Below, one piece after another: positions 1 through 8,580 of a DNA stretch of 64,000 nt. The stretch covers positions 1-64,000 of the forward strand of contig CACMFH010000006.1 in the NCBI GenBank assembly GCA_902612915.1, in the 5' to 3' direction. This DNA comes from an uncultured SAR86 cluster bacterium. GTDB lineage: Bacteria > Pseudomonadota > Gammaproteobacteria > Magnimaribacterales > D2472. The notes below the pieces were generated by a model that searched no databases, was not told the DNA's origin, and saw nothing but the letters and a program-made list of their open reading frames with translations. The translations under genes were made by a program, and so were the position numbers. How positions within the stretch are numbered: the first letter of the stretch is position 1; every line of letters starts with the position of its first letter.

Positions 1-2
1 AC

Positions 3-719
3 TCATTAATATTAGATACTAAAAAGAATCAAAAGAGCGATACAAAATCAGTAGCCATTCTTTCTCCTACTTTCAACAAAGACAAGTTTGATATTATTTG
101 TGCTCCCAATCATGATAGAGACAAATTTAAAAAAACTAATAATATTATTTTCTTTGAGGGATCAATTGCTAAAGTATCAGATACTGAAACTGATGAAAAT
201 ATAGTTTTAATTGCGGTTGGTGGTAAAAATAAACACTACTATTTTGATGAAAACCATATCATTGCTCAAATTAATTATTTTATATCTGTTCACCCAAATA
301 AAAATTGTTATATTTTTAATTCAAGAAGAACGCCCCCCTCTACAAATGAGAAATTAAAGTCATTACAAGATATATACAATAATATTAAGTTTTTTGATTT
401 CAATCATGGCTCAAGTGATTTTGAAACAACTTTAAAAAATGCAAACTCTAAATTGATAACTAGGGATAGCGTTAATATGGTTTTTGAAAGTCTTTCTTGC
501 AAAGGTAAAACGTACCTAATGGATATGAAAAAAATAAGAAACTCAAATAAGGTAGTAAAAGTTATTGATAGTCTTGTTGAAAATAAAAAAATTGGTTTTA
601 TTGATTGTAGTGATATCACAGATGGTGTGTCTAAAATGAAACTTCAAAAACAAAATATTCATAATGAAATTTATGCTGAAGTTGAAAAAATTTCATATAA
701 ATTATTACAACTAATATGA
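3..719 (+). CDS. ELM1-family (DUF1022) protein, 5' partial
   Basis: The frame is open from the window edge, so the N-terminus is missing. What remains (about 238 residues) shows hallmarks of the bacterial 'mitochondrial fission ELM1' family: an APNHDR segment, a VGGKNKHY stretch, an SRRTPP motif and a late ITRDSVNMVFES segment that resembles the nucleotide-sugar-binding end of GT-B glycosyltransferases. Family members usually sit in LPS or capsule loci, and the next gene here is a glycosyltransferase that overlaps the stop codon by 4 bp (ATGA). A cytoplasmic role in cell-surface glycan assembly is inferred; no substrate can be named. The Met at 453 is internal to the conserved domain and is not the start. 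Confidence 0.75.
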   Translation, partial: SLILDTKKNQKSDTKSVAILSPTFNKDKFDIICAPNHDRDKFKKTNNIIFFEGSIAKVSDTETDENIVLIAVGGKNKHYYFDENHIIAQINYFISVHPNKNCYIFNSRRTPPSTNEKLKSLQDIYNNIKFFDFNHGSSDFETTLKNANSKLITRDSVNMVFESLSCKGKTYLMDMKKIRNSNKVVKVIDSLVENKKIGFIDCSDITDGVSKMKLQKQNIHNEIYAEVEKISYKLLQLI

Positions 720-1687
720 ATACAGTTCATTTTGTTATGAGTGATGCTTTTGCTGGAATTGAGCAGCATGTAGATGAACTCTTATCAAATAATCTTTTAA
801 AAAATCCTATTCTTATATGTAATGAGTCTATTGCACATAACTTTAACCAGAATATTGAAGTTTTTAAAATTAAAAATTATGGAAGAAGATCTCTAGTAGG
901 TAGATATCAAATAAAAAAATTATTAAGAAGAATTAATCCAGACATTGTTCATACCCATGGAGCTAAAACAACTGCAATCATTTCACGCATAAAGAAAAAT
1001 GATTATAAGCACATTGCTACAGTTCATGGCATTAAAAAAAATAAATCCATCTTTGAAAAACCTGACCTTGTAATTGGAGTTAGTAAAATAGCCATACAAG
1101 ATATCAAAAATAATTCGGAGATTGTTTCAAATTGGTGGTATCCAAACTTATCTAAATTTCAAACTAAGAAACATAAATATGCTTTAGCAATAGGAAGGTT
1201 AGAAAAAATTAAAGGTTTTGACCTTTTGATTTCATCATGGAAAAACATTGATAAGGAACTTTTAATAATTGGATCAGGTAAAGAAAAAGAAAACTTGATG
1301 TCGCTTATAGAAAGTTATGGGCTTTCGAAGAAAATAAAAATACTTGAGAATATTAAAAGAGAAGATCTTATAAATTATTACAAAGATGCATCTGTTCTGA
1401 TCGTTTCATCAAGGGATGAGGGAGGACCAAGAGTAGCTCTAGAAGCTTTATTTCTTGAAGTTCCTGTGCTTTCAACAAATGTAGGACATATGAACAATAT
1501 TCTTCCTCAAGAATTATTAGCTAATAAAAATGATCAAAAATCCTTACAAAAGCTTCTAGAAAAATATGTAGATAATATAGATATACTAAATCAAGAAGCT
1601 ATTTTTGAGTTCGTAACTAAAGAATACTCTATTGAAAAGAAAATTAATGAAATACAGAAAATTTATTACTCTGTGCTTAATAGCTGA
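716..1687 (+). CDS. Glycosyltransferase, GT4-like
   Basis: A 323-residue GT-B fold glycosyltransferase. The N-terminal part has the short acceptor-side domain, with a GIEQHV segment in place of the usual GG.E motif near residue 15 and a HTHGAKT motif near 80. The C-terminal donor domain carries the GRLEKIKGFDLL segment and the conserved EGGPRVALEA motif near residues 230-245 that contacts the nucleotide sugar. It is translationally coupled to the upstream ELM1-family gene. The two probably add sugars to lipopolysaccharide core or another surface glycan; donor and acceptor cannot be read from sequence. Its last 22 bp overlap the 3' end of the convergent glycosyltransferase gene. Confidence 0.85.
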   Translation: MNTVHFVMSDAFAGIEQHVDELLSNNLLKNPILICNESIAHNFNQNIEVFKIKNYGRRSLVGRYQIKKLLRRINPDIVHTHGAKTTAIISRIKKNDYKHIATVHGIKKNKSIFEKPDLVIGVSKIAIQDIKNNSEIVSNWWYPNLSKFQTKKHKYALAIGRLEKIKGFDLLISSWKNIDKELLIIGSGKEKENLMSLIESYGLSKKIKILENIKREDLINYYKDASVLIVSSRDEGGPRVALEALFLEVPVLSTNVGHMNNILPQELLANKNDQKSLQKLLEKYVDNIDILNQEAIFEFVTKEYSIEKKINEIQKIYYSVLNS

Positions 1688-2763
1688 TGATATAGCTTTA
1701 TAGTTTCATTAATCATTCTTTCAGAGGTAAAAACATTTTCTTTTGGAGTTAAGTAGTTTTTATCAGATACTTTTATTACTTTCTCCTCTAAAGCATTAAT
1801 ATTACCAGGAGGAACTAAGCCGTTCGGAAATAGCTCTTCAAGTATTTCTTTTGTTCCTCCATGATCCCAACCTATAAATTTTGCTCCACAACTTATTGCT
1901 TCTATTGTTGTTCTCCCAAATGGTTCAGGATCAACAGAAAGATTAAAAACAATATCAGATATTTTATAAATATTGCTAATATCATTTCTTGAACCAGTAA
2001 ACGTTATACTTTTGTTAATGCCAAGTTCTGAAATTTTCTTTTTAAGGGAATTTAAATATCTTAGTTTAGAGTTTGAAGTTGGCCCTACAATCAAACCATG
2101 AAAAACATTACCATCTAATCTAGAAATTAACTCAATAAAGTTATCAACCCCTTTCCACTTCGAAATTCTTGTTGGTAAAGTAAGAATAATCTTATTTTTT
2201 GTTTGAGGAAATTCTCTAAACCACTTATCCCTCCATTCATTATCAACTTGATCTTTATTAAAATGGTCCATATCACAGCCTCTCGGAATAACCGAGATCT
2301 TATCGTTACTTACGTTATAAGTATTTTTAATATATTCCTTTACAGTATTAGATATAGCAATAATATGATCAACTTTGGACATTACCTGACTGTAAACTGG
2401 TGTACTGTATAAGCCATGAAATGTCGATATTAGAATTGGTTTTTTTATCAATCCTTTAAAAGCATAAAAATTTATCCATGCTGGCATTCTAGATCTTACA
2501 TGAACGATATCGGGGTTTTCCTCTTTATATACAGTTCTTAACTTTTTGGATAATAGTAATGAAAATAAGCTTTTTTTATGAATTGGTATTTTTATGTGCC
2601 TCGCACCATCTTTAACAATATCATGTTCAAATAATCCTCCATTTGAGATGACAATAGATTCATGACCTCTTTGGACAAGTGCGCTTGAAAAATCTTTTGT
2701 TCCCCTCTCAACACCTCCAATATTTAACTCTGGTAAAAGCTGAATTACTTTAAGTTTACTCAT
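1666..2763 (-). CDS. Glycosyltransferase, GT4 family
   Basis: A 365-residue GT4-type retaining glycosyltransferase. Visible landmarks are the N-terminal LNIGGVERGT loop, a STFHGLYS segment around residue 115, a PTRISKWKGVD segment that opens the donor domain, and the DPEPFGRTTIEAISCG catalytic/nucleotide-sugar motif near residue 280. The ATG overlaps the end of the upstream MacB-like permease gene by 8 bp, so it is probably the last gene of the exporter operon. This suggests the exporter and the transferase act on the same surface molecule, which is inference. It is not closely similar to the convergent glycosyltransferase beside it, so a recent duplication is not indicated. Confidence 0.87.
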   Translation of the reverse strand: MSKLKVIQLLPELNIGGVERGTKDFSSALVQRGHESIVISNGGLFEHDIVKDGARHIKIPIHKKSLFSLLLSKKLRTVYKEENPDIVHVRSRMPAWINFYAFKGLIKKPILISTFHGLYSTPVYSQVMSKVDHIIAISNTVKEYIKNTYNVSNDKISVIPRGCDMDHFNKDQVDNEWRDKWFREFPQTKNKIILTLPTRISKWKGVDNFIELISRLDGNVFHGLIVGPTSNSKLRYLNSLKKKISELGINKSITFTGSRNDISNIYKISDIVFNLSVDPEPFGRTTIEAISCGAKFIGWDHGGTKEILEELFPNGLVPPGNINALEEKVIKVSDKNYLTPKENVFTSERMINETIKLYHQLLSTE

Positions 2764-3964
2764 ATCTTAAAGAGACAGCTGGATCTAATTTAGCTGCTCT
2801 TCTTGCAGGCCATATACCAAAAAATAAACCTACAAGTGCTGAAAATGTTATCGACCCTACAATTGCACTAAAAGGCATGGAGAAAACCCAGTCATTTATG
2901 GATGTAAATAGAAAGAGTAATGACGTTGCTATTATGATGCCTAATATTCCACCTAAAATACATAAAAGAACAGCCTCTATTATGAATTGCATCATTATAG
3001 ATTTTTGAGTTGCGCCAAGGGCTTTTCTTAATCCAATTTCACGGGTTCTTTCTGTAACTGATACAAGCATTATATTCATAACACCAATTCCACCTACAAT
3101 TAAACTTATACCAGCTATGCCAGCAATTAGAGCCGTAAATATACCAGTTGCTTGTCTTCGCAAGTCAGAATATTGACTCCAGTCATTGATTCTAAAATCA
3201 TTATCACCTCCAGGGCCAATATCATGCTTCTGTCTGAGAATTTGTTCAATTGTCATCATGACATAATCAACATTGGTTTCATTTGAAATTCCAACGTTAA
3301 TCCATCCAAGTCTATCAGTTCCAAATATTCTCTGAGATGCTGTTAAAAGAGGAACATATAAATCGTCATCTGGATTTTGCCAGCCAGTAGATCCTTCTTC
3401 TTTAAGAATTCCAATTACTTTATATGAAGTGCCTGCAACAAGTATTTCATTATTTAGTAATTGTCTTGCTGATGTTTTTAATTCACCAGGTACTTTAGAG
3501 CCAACAATAATAACTCTTTTTCTTCCTAAATTTTCTTTTTCAGTAAATATTCGGCCTTGACCTATTTCAAAACCTCTTACTTTAAAATTTATTGGTAAAT
3601 ATCCGTTAATATTCCCACTGATATTTGAGTTTCCAAATTTAATTTGCCTATTACCATTCATTGCTGGAGCAATCATCCAATTATGTTCTGTATTCTCAGC
3701 CAATGCTTCAGCATCTTTTATCACTAAGGGATTAAATCCTTGGGAAACACCACCTCTTTTTCGTTGACTTGGAAATATTGATAGAGTTCTAGGACCAAGA
3801 TCATCAATGCTCGCCTCCAATGCTTTTTCAGCACTTGATCCAATCCCTATCACTGTAATGACAGCAGCAGTTCCAATAATTATTGCTAGTGCGGTTAAGA
3901 ATGATCTGACGCCATTAGTTTTAATTGATGAAACTGCTGACTTTATTGATTCTTCAACTAACAT
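2756..3964 (-). CDS. MacB-type ABC transporter permease
   Basis: A 402-residue inner-membrane permease of the MacB/FtsX superfamily. It has one N-terminal membrane segment (about residues 20-45), a large periplasmic MacB core domain, and three C-terminal membrane segments (roughly 275-305, 325-350 and 365-385). The region before the last segments contains the conserved GVMNIMLVSVTERTREIGLRKALGA signature spread over about residues 292-318. The ATPase is a separate gene (5156-5833), unlike E. coli MacB where both are fused. Gene order ATPase, adaptor, permease is that of a tripartite exporter working with a TolC-like outer-membrane channel, which is not in this window. The start overlaps the adaptor stop by one base. 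Confidence 0.9.
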   Translation of the reverse strand: MLVEESIKSAVSSIKTNGVRSFLTALAIIIGTAAVITVIGIGSSAEKALEASIDDLGPRTLSIFPSQRKRGGVSQGFNPLVIKDAEALAENTEHNWMIAPAMNGNRQIKFGNSNISGNINGYLPINFKVRGFEIGQGRIFTEKENLGRKRVIIVGSKVPGELKTSARQLLNNEILVAGTSYKVIGILKEEGSTGWQNPDDDLYVPLLTASQRIFGTDRLGWINVGISNETNVDYVMMTIEQILRQKHDIGPGGDNDFRINDWSQYSDLRRQATGIFTALIAGIAGISLIVGGIGVMNIMLVSVTERTREIGLRKALGATQKSIMMQFIIEAVLLCILGGILGIIIATSLLFLFTSINDWVFSMPFSAIVGSITFSALVGLFFGIWPARRAAKLDPAVSLRYE

Positions 3965-5154
3965 TATCCTAGACTAAAAGTAGCATTTACTCTTTCTTTA
4001 AATCGACTTTGATAATCAAAAAGACTTTTACTAGGTAAAATATATACGATATCTCCTTTGGATAATCCTTCAATTATTTCGACATTATATAAATCGGATA
4101 CTCCAACCTTCACCCAAGACAGATTAGGACCTTTTTTTGAATCTTTAATGACAATAAATCTATCGAAGTTTTCTCCATCAACTTTTTCTTCTAGAAATGT
4201 GTCAATTTCTACCTTATCAATATCTAAAACAGCTGCGGCCGTGTAAATATCTTTTCTGGTTCTAAGTGACATTGTTGGAACACTTAAACTGACATCCTTT
4301 TTTAAAATTTGTATTACAACATCTGTATTCATTCCAATTAACAAAAGATTTTCTTTATTATCGATATCTATTAATACAGGGAATGTCGTAACATTTTGTT
4401 GGACATATGCCTTAGGTTCAATTTTAGAAACTGTTCCAATAAATTCTTTATCTCTATAAGCAGCTACTTTGATAGACACCTTTTGACCAATTTCTACCTT
4501 TCCAACGTCTATCTCATCAACTAAAGCCCTTACTCTCACTTTAGATAAGTCAGCCATTGTCATTATTATACTTCCCTCGCCAAAAGCAGAAGTAGGCGAT
4601 GAAATAACCTGTCCGACTTCAACAGGCCTAGATATTACTGTCCCATCTATTGGAGACTTTACAACAGTGTCATCTAAAGCAATTTTTGCATTTTCATATG
4701 ATACTTCGTTTCTTACTAGCGTTGATTTTGCTTGAGCAAAATTTTCTTTAATATCTTCAAAATCTTTATCAGATATACTGGAATTTCTATGAAGTTCAAT
4801 TCCTCTTTCATATTGTGATTCTGCATTTAAGAGACGGACCTTTGCAGCCTCTAAATCTGATTCAGTCTGATCAACAATATTATTGGCAGTTCTTTGATCA
4901 ATTTGAGCTAACATAAAACCCTTATCAATAAAGTCACCGACTTCTGCACCGAGAAAAAGCACTTCTCCCGATGCTTTAGATTTTATTTCAACTGAAGAAA
5001 TAGCCTCAATAACACCAGATGCATCTATAGATACCTCAAGTTTTTGCGGAGTTGTCTGTTCCTTTTTATAGAACTGAGTTTGTTTTTCTTCAGCACCACC
5101 CCCACATGCACTCACAAGGATTATAGTAGTTAATATGTACTTAAAATTTTTCAT
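3964..5154 (-). CDS. MacA/HlyD-type periplasmic adaptor lipoprotein
   Basis: A 396-residue membrane-fusion protein. The N-terminus is a lipoprotein signal peptide with lipobox VSAC and predicted lipidation at Cys17. A biotinyl-lipoyl-like domain follows (the SGVIEAISSVEIKSKASGEV region), then an alpha-helical hairpin (about residues 75-150) and beta-barrel domains including the VKSPIDGTV and VEVGQVIS segments. It bridges the MacB-like permease and an outer-membrane TolC channel. It lies 1 nt from the ATPase gene and overlaps the permease start by one base, so the three are co-expressed. Substrate is unknown; macrolides, lipopeptides and glycolipid precursors are known cargo types of the family. 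Confidence 0.9.
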   Translation of the reverse strand: MKNFKYILTTIILVSACGGGAEEKQTQFYKKEQTTPQKLEVSIDASGVIEAISSVEIKSKASGEVLFLGAEVGDFIDKGFMLAQIDQRTANNIVDQTESDLEAAKVRLLNAESQYERGIELHRNSSISDKDFEDIKENFAQAKSTLVRNEVSYENAKIALDDTVVKSPIDGTVISRPVEVGQVISSPTSAFGEGSIIMTMADLSKVRVRALVDEIDVGKVEIGQKVSIKVAAYRDKEFIGTVSKIEPKAYVQQNVTTFPVLIDIDNKENLLLIGMNTDVVIQILKKDVSLSVPTMSLRTRKDIYTAAAVLDIDKVEIDTFLEEKVDGENFDRFIVIKDSKKGPNLSWVKVGVSDLYNVEIIEGLSKGDIVYILPSKSLFDYQSRFKERVNATFSLG

Positions 5155-5155
5155 T

Positions 5156-5833
5156 TCACTCCCTAAGATCTGATTTTATCAGACCATCCATGATAGTTAT
5201 AATTCTATTAGATTGTTTTGCAATGCTATCTTCGTGCGTAATCAATATTATTGTTTGTCCATTTTTATTTAAATCTTTAAAAATTTTCATTACATCTTGA
5301 CCAGTCTTTGAATCTAAATTTCCTGTAGGTTCATCTGCAAATAAAATACTAGGCTCATTTACAAGAGCTCTAGCAATTGCAACTCTTTGTTGTTGACCAC
5401 CAGAAAGCTCAGATGGTGTGTGTTTTGCTCTACTTGATAGACCAACTAAATCCAAAACATCGTTTGATCTTTTTGTAGCTTCTTCTTTACCTATACCTGC
5501 ATATTTTAAAGGTAACATTACATTATCAAATGCAGTATTTCTTGCTAGCAAATGAAATGATTGAAAGACGAAACCTATCTCATCGTTTCTTATCTTGGCG
5601 AGCTCATCATCATCTAACTTACTTACTGATTTATCATTAAGAAAATAAGATCCATTAGTAGGAGAATCTAAACATCCAATAATATTCATTAATGTGGTTT
5701 TGCCAGACCCCGAAGGTCCCATGATCGATAAAAACTCACCTTTTTCTACTGACAAATTAATTCCTTTGAGAGCACTCACAACTTGAGTACCAGTCTCATA
5801 GTCTTTTGTTAAATTCTCAGTTTTTATAATCAT
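5156..5833 (-). CDS. MacB/LolD-type ABC transporter ATP-binding protein
   Basis: A 225-residue cytoplasmic ATPase of the MacB/LolD (lipoprotein/macrolide export) family. All nucleotide-binding motifs are intact: Walker A GPSGSGKT at residues 39-46, Q-loop in VFQSFHLL, signature SELSGGQQQR near 140, Walker B ILFADEP near 162 and the switch His in LITHED. The first Met fits the family start. It is the first gene of a three- or four-gene minus-strand operon (ATPase, adaptor, permease, glycosyltransferase). About 46 bp separate it from the TPR gene upstream, so it may be read from its own promoter or from the TonB operon. Confidence 0.93.
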   Translation of the reverse strand: MIIKTENLTKDYETGTQVVSALKGINLSVEKGEFLSIMGPSGSGKTTLMNIIGCLDSPTNGSYFLNDKSVSKLDDDELAKIRNDEIGFVFQSFHLLARNTAFDNVMLPLKYAGIGKEEATKRSNDVLDLVGLSSRAKHTPSELSGGQQQRVAIARALVNEPSILFADEPTGNLDSKTGQDVMKIFKDLNKNGQTIILITHEDSIAKQSNRIITIMDGLIKSDLRE

Positions 5834-5879
5834 TAGTATTTAGACCATTTTAAAAATGAATAGTTCTAATTTAAGGCTA

Positions 5880-7088
5880 TTAACCCTTTAAAGCTTCAAG
5901 ATATTCTAACCAAGCTATACCCTGATCTTTGTATTCCTCACTATTAGATGCTTGTATAAATGAATTTTTAGCATTGACGATTGAATTTTTTTCGAAGTAT
6001 GCAATTCCTTTCATAAGTGCAAATTTACCATCGTCCTTTAGACCAGCCTCGTTGGCTTTATTGACGCCATTTATAACTTCATCCCACTCAAATGCACTAA
6101 AAGCTATATTTATATATTGTTTTATAAGTTTTGCATCTTCAGGATCATTATTTAAAGATCTTCCTATTACATTTAAAGACTTTAAACGTTCTTTTGCGAA
6201 TAACCATGAATCCGCAAGAAGTTTAGCATTGGTATTATCAAAATCTATATCTTCATTTGTGATTGCTTTTTCTAGAACTTTTGCAGACATTGCTGGATTT
6301 TTCTTATACAAATAAAAGCTTGCTAAAGTCGTGAATTCTTCGGGTTTGTCCATTAACCCCTTCATATAACTCACCTCCATAGTAGCAAGAGACATATCAT
6401 ATTTTTCTAAAATATTATAAACAGCAGATAACTGAACATAATATCTTTTCTTTTCTGGTCTATTTAATAGCAATTCTTTAGCTGAACCTTCAGCAGCTAT
6501 AAAATCTTCTTTATTATATTCAATTGCAAACTTAAGTTGATACCAATCCTCTCTGAATGAACTAGATAAGGATATTGCTAAATTGATGTAATCATATGCT
6601 ACATCATAATTTTTTTCAGACGCATAAATTAATGCAGTCAGGGCATAAATATTATGTATTCCGGGAACTGGTTTTGGATTCCTATTAGCATCCTCTATAA
6701 AATCAAGAAGCAATTTTTTAGCCCCCGTTGTGTTACCTTGAGTTGTATAAAGTTGTGCTAAGGCTTGAACAAGAGAAGTAGCTTCTTGAAGAGGTAGTGC
6801 CTGTTCATCATAAGCTACCTGTAACTTCTCTATAGCTTCAGGAAACCTTTCTTGTTGAAACAAAAAAAAGCCATATGTTCTCGCTATAACTGCTTTATTA
6901 TATGATCTTGATCTCCAGCTTTTTTTGTATAGTCTGCTAAGAATTTTTTCAGCTTCATCGAATTTCTTTTCTTCGATTTTTGCGTCAACTCTTGTAAGCT
7001 CCCAATAAACGCCCTCATTAAGTACATCCTCTGACGATACAAATAAAGGAATTGCTATTAGGATAAATAAAATATTAAATAATTTCAT
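5880..7088 (-). CDS. TPR-repeat periplasmic protein of TonB cluster
   Basis: A 402-residue protein starting with a signal peptide (hydrophobic residues 3-18, then VSSED) and built almost wholly of tetratricopeptide-like helical pairs. Examples are the segments at about 70-100 (YGFFLFQQERFPEAIEKLQ), 140-175 and 360-395. Proteins of this type close the DUF3450-ExbB-ExbB-ExbD-TonB cluster of marine gammaproteobacteria, where they are thought to scaffold periplasmic parts of the TonB motor; that role is known by association only. It follows the tonB gene with a 1-nt gap and is probably the last gene of that operon. Confidence 0.8.
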   Translation of the reverse strand: MKLFNILFILIAIPLFVSSEDVLNEGVYWELTRVDAKIEEKKFDEAEKILSRLYKKSWRSRSYNKAVIARTYGFFLFQQERFPEAIEKLQVAYDEQALPLQEATSLVQALAQLYTTQGNTTGAKKLLLDFIEDANRNPKPVPGIHNIYALTALIYASEKNYDVAYDYINLAISLSSSFREDWYQLKFAIEYNKEDFIAAEGSAKELLLNRPEKKRYYVQLSAVYNILEKYDMSLATMEVSYMKGLMDKPEEFTTLASFYLYKKNPAMSAKVLEKAITNEDIDFDNTNAKLLADSWLFAKERLKSLNVIGRSLNNDPEDAKLIKQYINIAFSAFEWDEVINGVNKANEAGLKDDGKFALMKGIAYFEKNSIVNAKNSFIQASNSEEYKDQGIAWLEYLEALKG

Positions 7089-7089
7089 A

Positions 7090-7698
7090 CTAAAAAAGTT
7101 TAAATTCTATTACTTGAGTTCCGGCTTGCTGCACAGCAATTCCATTAACGACTTTAGGTTTAAATTTCCATTTTTTTATTGCCCTTAATGCAGAAGAATC
7201 AAAAACTCTTGGAGGTTTTGATTGAACTACTTTTGGAGATGATACTGATCCATCAGGCTCAACAATAAATTTAACTTTTACCCATCCCTCTACACCTGCC
7301 AATAGCTCATTTCTTGGATATTGTGGGTTAATTCTTACTAATGGTATTACCTGAGAGTTTCCTCCGGTTTGAGGACCTAAAAAAGCACCTTTAAAATCTG
7401 TAGGTACAGAAATATCAGGAAACTCAATATCCAAATTAGGAACTTGAGGTGGCGCAGATAGTTCTGGTGTAACTAACTCTGGCGGAGGAGGTTTTTTAGG
7501 TGGTTCTGGTTTGTCGGGAATTGTTCTAGATTTTTCTTTTAAGGAAGTATCCTTTTTTAATCTAATAAAATCGACAACTCTAAATGAGTTCTCATTCTTT
7601 AAGGACTCAGAGCTAGGTTTTACGATATATGCAAGACTCATAAAAAATACAATTGATGACAAAAAACCAATGATATGTCCTGAGTATTTTTTAATCAT
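7090..7698 (-). CDS. tonB: Energy transducer TonB
   Basis: About 202 residues: a short cytoplasmic tail, one membrane anchor (about residues 9-27), a proline-rich periplasmic linker (PDKPEPPKKPPPPELVTP, about 60-78) and the C-terminal TonB domain. That domain has the NPQYPRNELLAGVEGWVKVK core and the closing KWKFKPKVVNG segment. It transmits proton-motive force from ExbB/ExbD to TonB-dependent receptors. I chose the ATG at 7698, which overlaps the exbD stop by 8 bp (ATGATTAA), over a TTG four codons upstream. TonBs of the short, TonB2-like class usually go with the accessory genes found on either side here. Confidence 0.92.
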   Translation of the reverse strand: MIKKYSGHIIGFLSSIVFFMSLAYIVKPSSESLKNENSFRVVDFIRLKKDTSLKEKSRTIPDKPEPPKKPPPPELVTPELSAPPQVPNLDIEFPDISVPTDFKGAFLGPQTGGNSQVIPLVRINPQYPRNELLAGVEGWVKVKFIVEPDGSVSSPKVVQSKPPRVFDSSALRAIKKWKFKPKVVNGIAVQQAGTQVIEFKLF

Positions 7699-8092
7699 TT
7701 TCTGCCGCAATTGAAATTTCTAAAACTCCAGCAAGTCTAATTTGATCCATAGCTTCTACCAATAATCCTGTCTGAGATGCTTTATCTGCTTGAATAATTA
7801 CTGCACCCTCAGGGTTTTCTGCTCTTAATCTAATAATATTGGGCCTGATTGCTCTAAGTTCAACCTTTCTTCTATCGATATAGATTTCATTGTTTTCAGA
7901 TATAGCAACTAAGATATTTCCTTTTTCATTTCTTTCAGCTGTTTCAGCATTAGGTCTATTAACCTCAATGCCTGATTCTTTAACAAAAGAAGTGGTTACA
8001 ATAAAAAATATTAGCATGATAAAAACAATATCAAGCATTGGTGTGAGGTCTAATCCAGTTTCCTCTTGATATATTTTTTTTCTTCTTCTCAT
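7691..8092 (-). CDS. exbD: Biopolymer transporter ExbD
   Basis: A 133-residue inner-membrane protein with one N-terminal transmembrane helix, which contains the essential Asp in the LTPMLDIVFIMLIFF segment (about residues 15-30). A periplasmic ExbD/TolR domain ends with the DKASQTGLLVEAMDQIRLAG motif. With ExbB it forms the proton channel that drives TonB. Its ATG overlaps the stop of the small ExbB gene by 4 bp, and its end overlaps tonB. The tight overlaps show a single translational unit. Confidence 0.93.
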   Translation of the reverse strand: MRRRKKIYQEETGLDLTPMLDIVFIMLIFFIVTTSFVKESGIEVNRPNAETAERNEKGNILVAISENNEIYIDRRKVELRAIRPNIIRLRAENPEGAVIIQADKASQTGLLVEAMDQIRLAGVLEISIAAEND

Positions 8093-8580
8093 ATTTCTGA
8101 AATTATTGATTGAGATTTACTATTGAGAACAGTAAAAGTTAGAAGGCCAACAATACTTATTGCCATTCCAGTCATTGTGGGTAAAGTTGCTTTAGTTATT
8201 CCAGAAGCTAAAGCTCTTGCGTTACCAGTTCCAAAAAAAGAAACAACATCAAAAACCTCAATCATACCTGTAACCGTGCCTAGCAGACCAAGAACAGGAC
8301 ATAAAGCAATTAAAGTTTGAATAATATAAAAATCTTTAACTACAACAGTTTTAAAATCTGATTTAAGAATTGATTGATTTAAACTAAGATATTTGTCATT
8401 TGTAATGTTTTGATAGTCTTTTTTGAATTGAGATTTAACAATATCTATTTCAAAGAACAAAAACTTAAACTTTGCTGCAATAAGAATAAATAAATAAATA
8501 CTTATTAAAAATAAAATAAAAACAACAGGTCCTCCCTGATTAATAAAGTTTGAATATGTTTTAAATACTTCACTTATCAT
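8089..8580 (-). CDS. exbB: ExbB/TolQ-family proton channel protein (small)
   Basis: A 163-residue MotA/TolQ/ExbB-family protein with three membrane segments (about residues 18-36, 92-115 and 133-155). The conserved pore motif CPVLGLLGTVTGMIEVF lies around 97-113 and TKATLPTMTGMAIS around 130-145. This is the canonical short ExbB partner of the ExbD encoded immediately downstream. The operon has a second, larger ExbB-like protein (8577-9938), and the two genes overlap by 4 bp. In Vibrio-type TonB2 systems the second protein (TtpC) is needed for function alongside ExbB. Confidence 0.9.
   Translation of the reverse strand: MISEVFKTYSNFINQGGPVVFILFLISIYLFILIAAKFKFLFFEIDIVKSQFKKDYQNITNDKYLSLNQSILKSDFKTVVVKDFYIIQTLIALCPVLGLLGTVTGMIEVFDVVSFFGTGNARALASGITKATLPTMTGMAISIVGLLTFTVLNSKSQSIISEI

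Noticed and set aside
453-719. A short independent gene starting at 453
   Set aside because: The frame continues upstream to the window edge and the conserved ELM1-family motifs lie on both sides of the Met, so this is the end of a longer gene.
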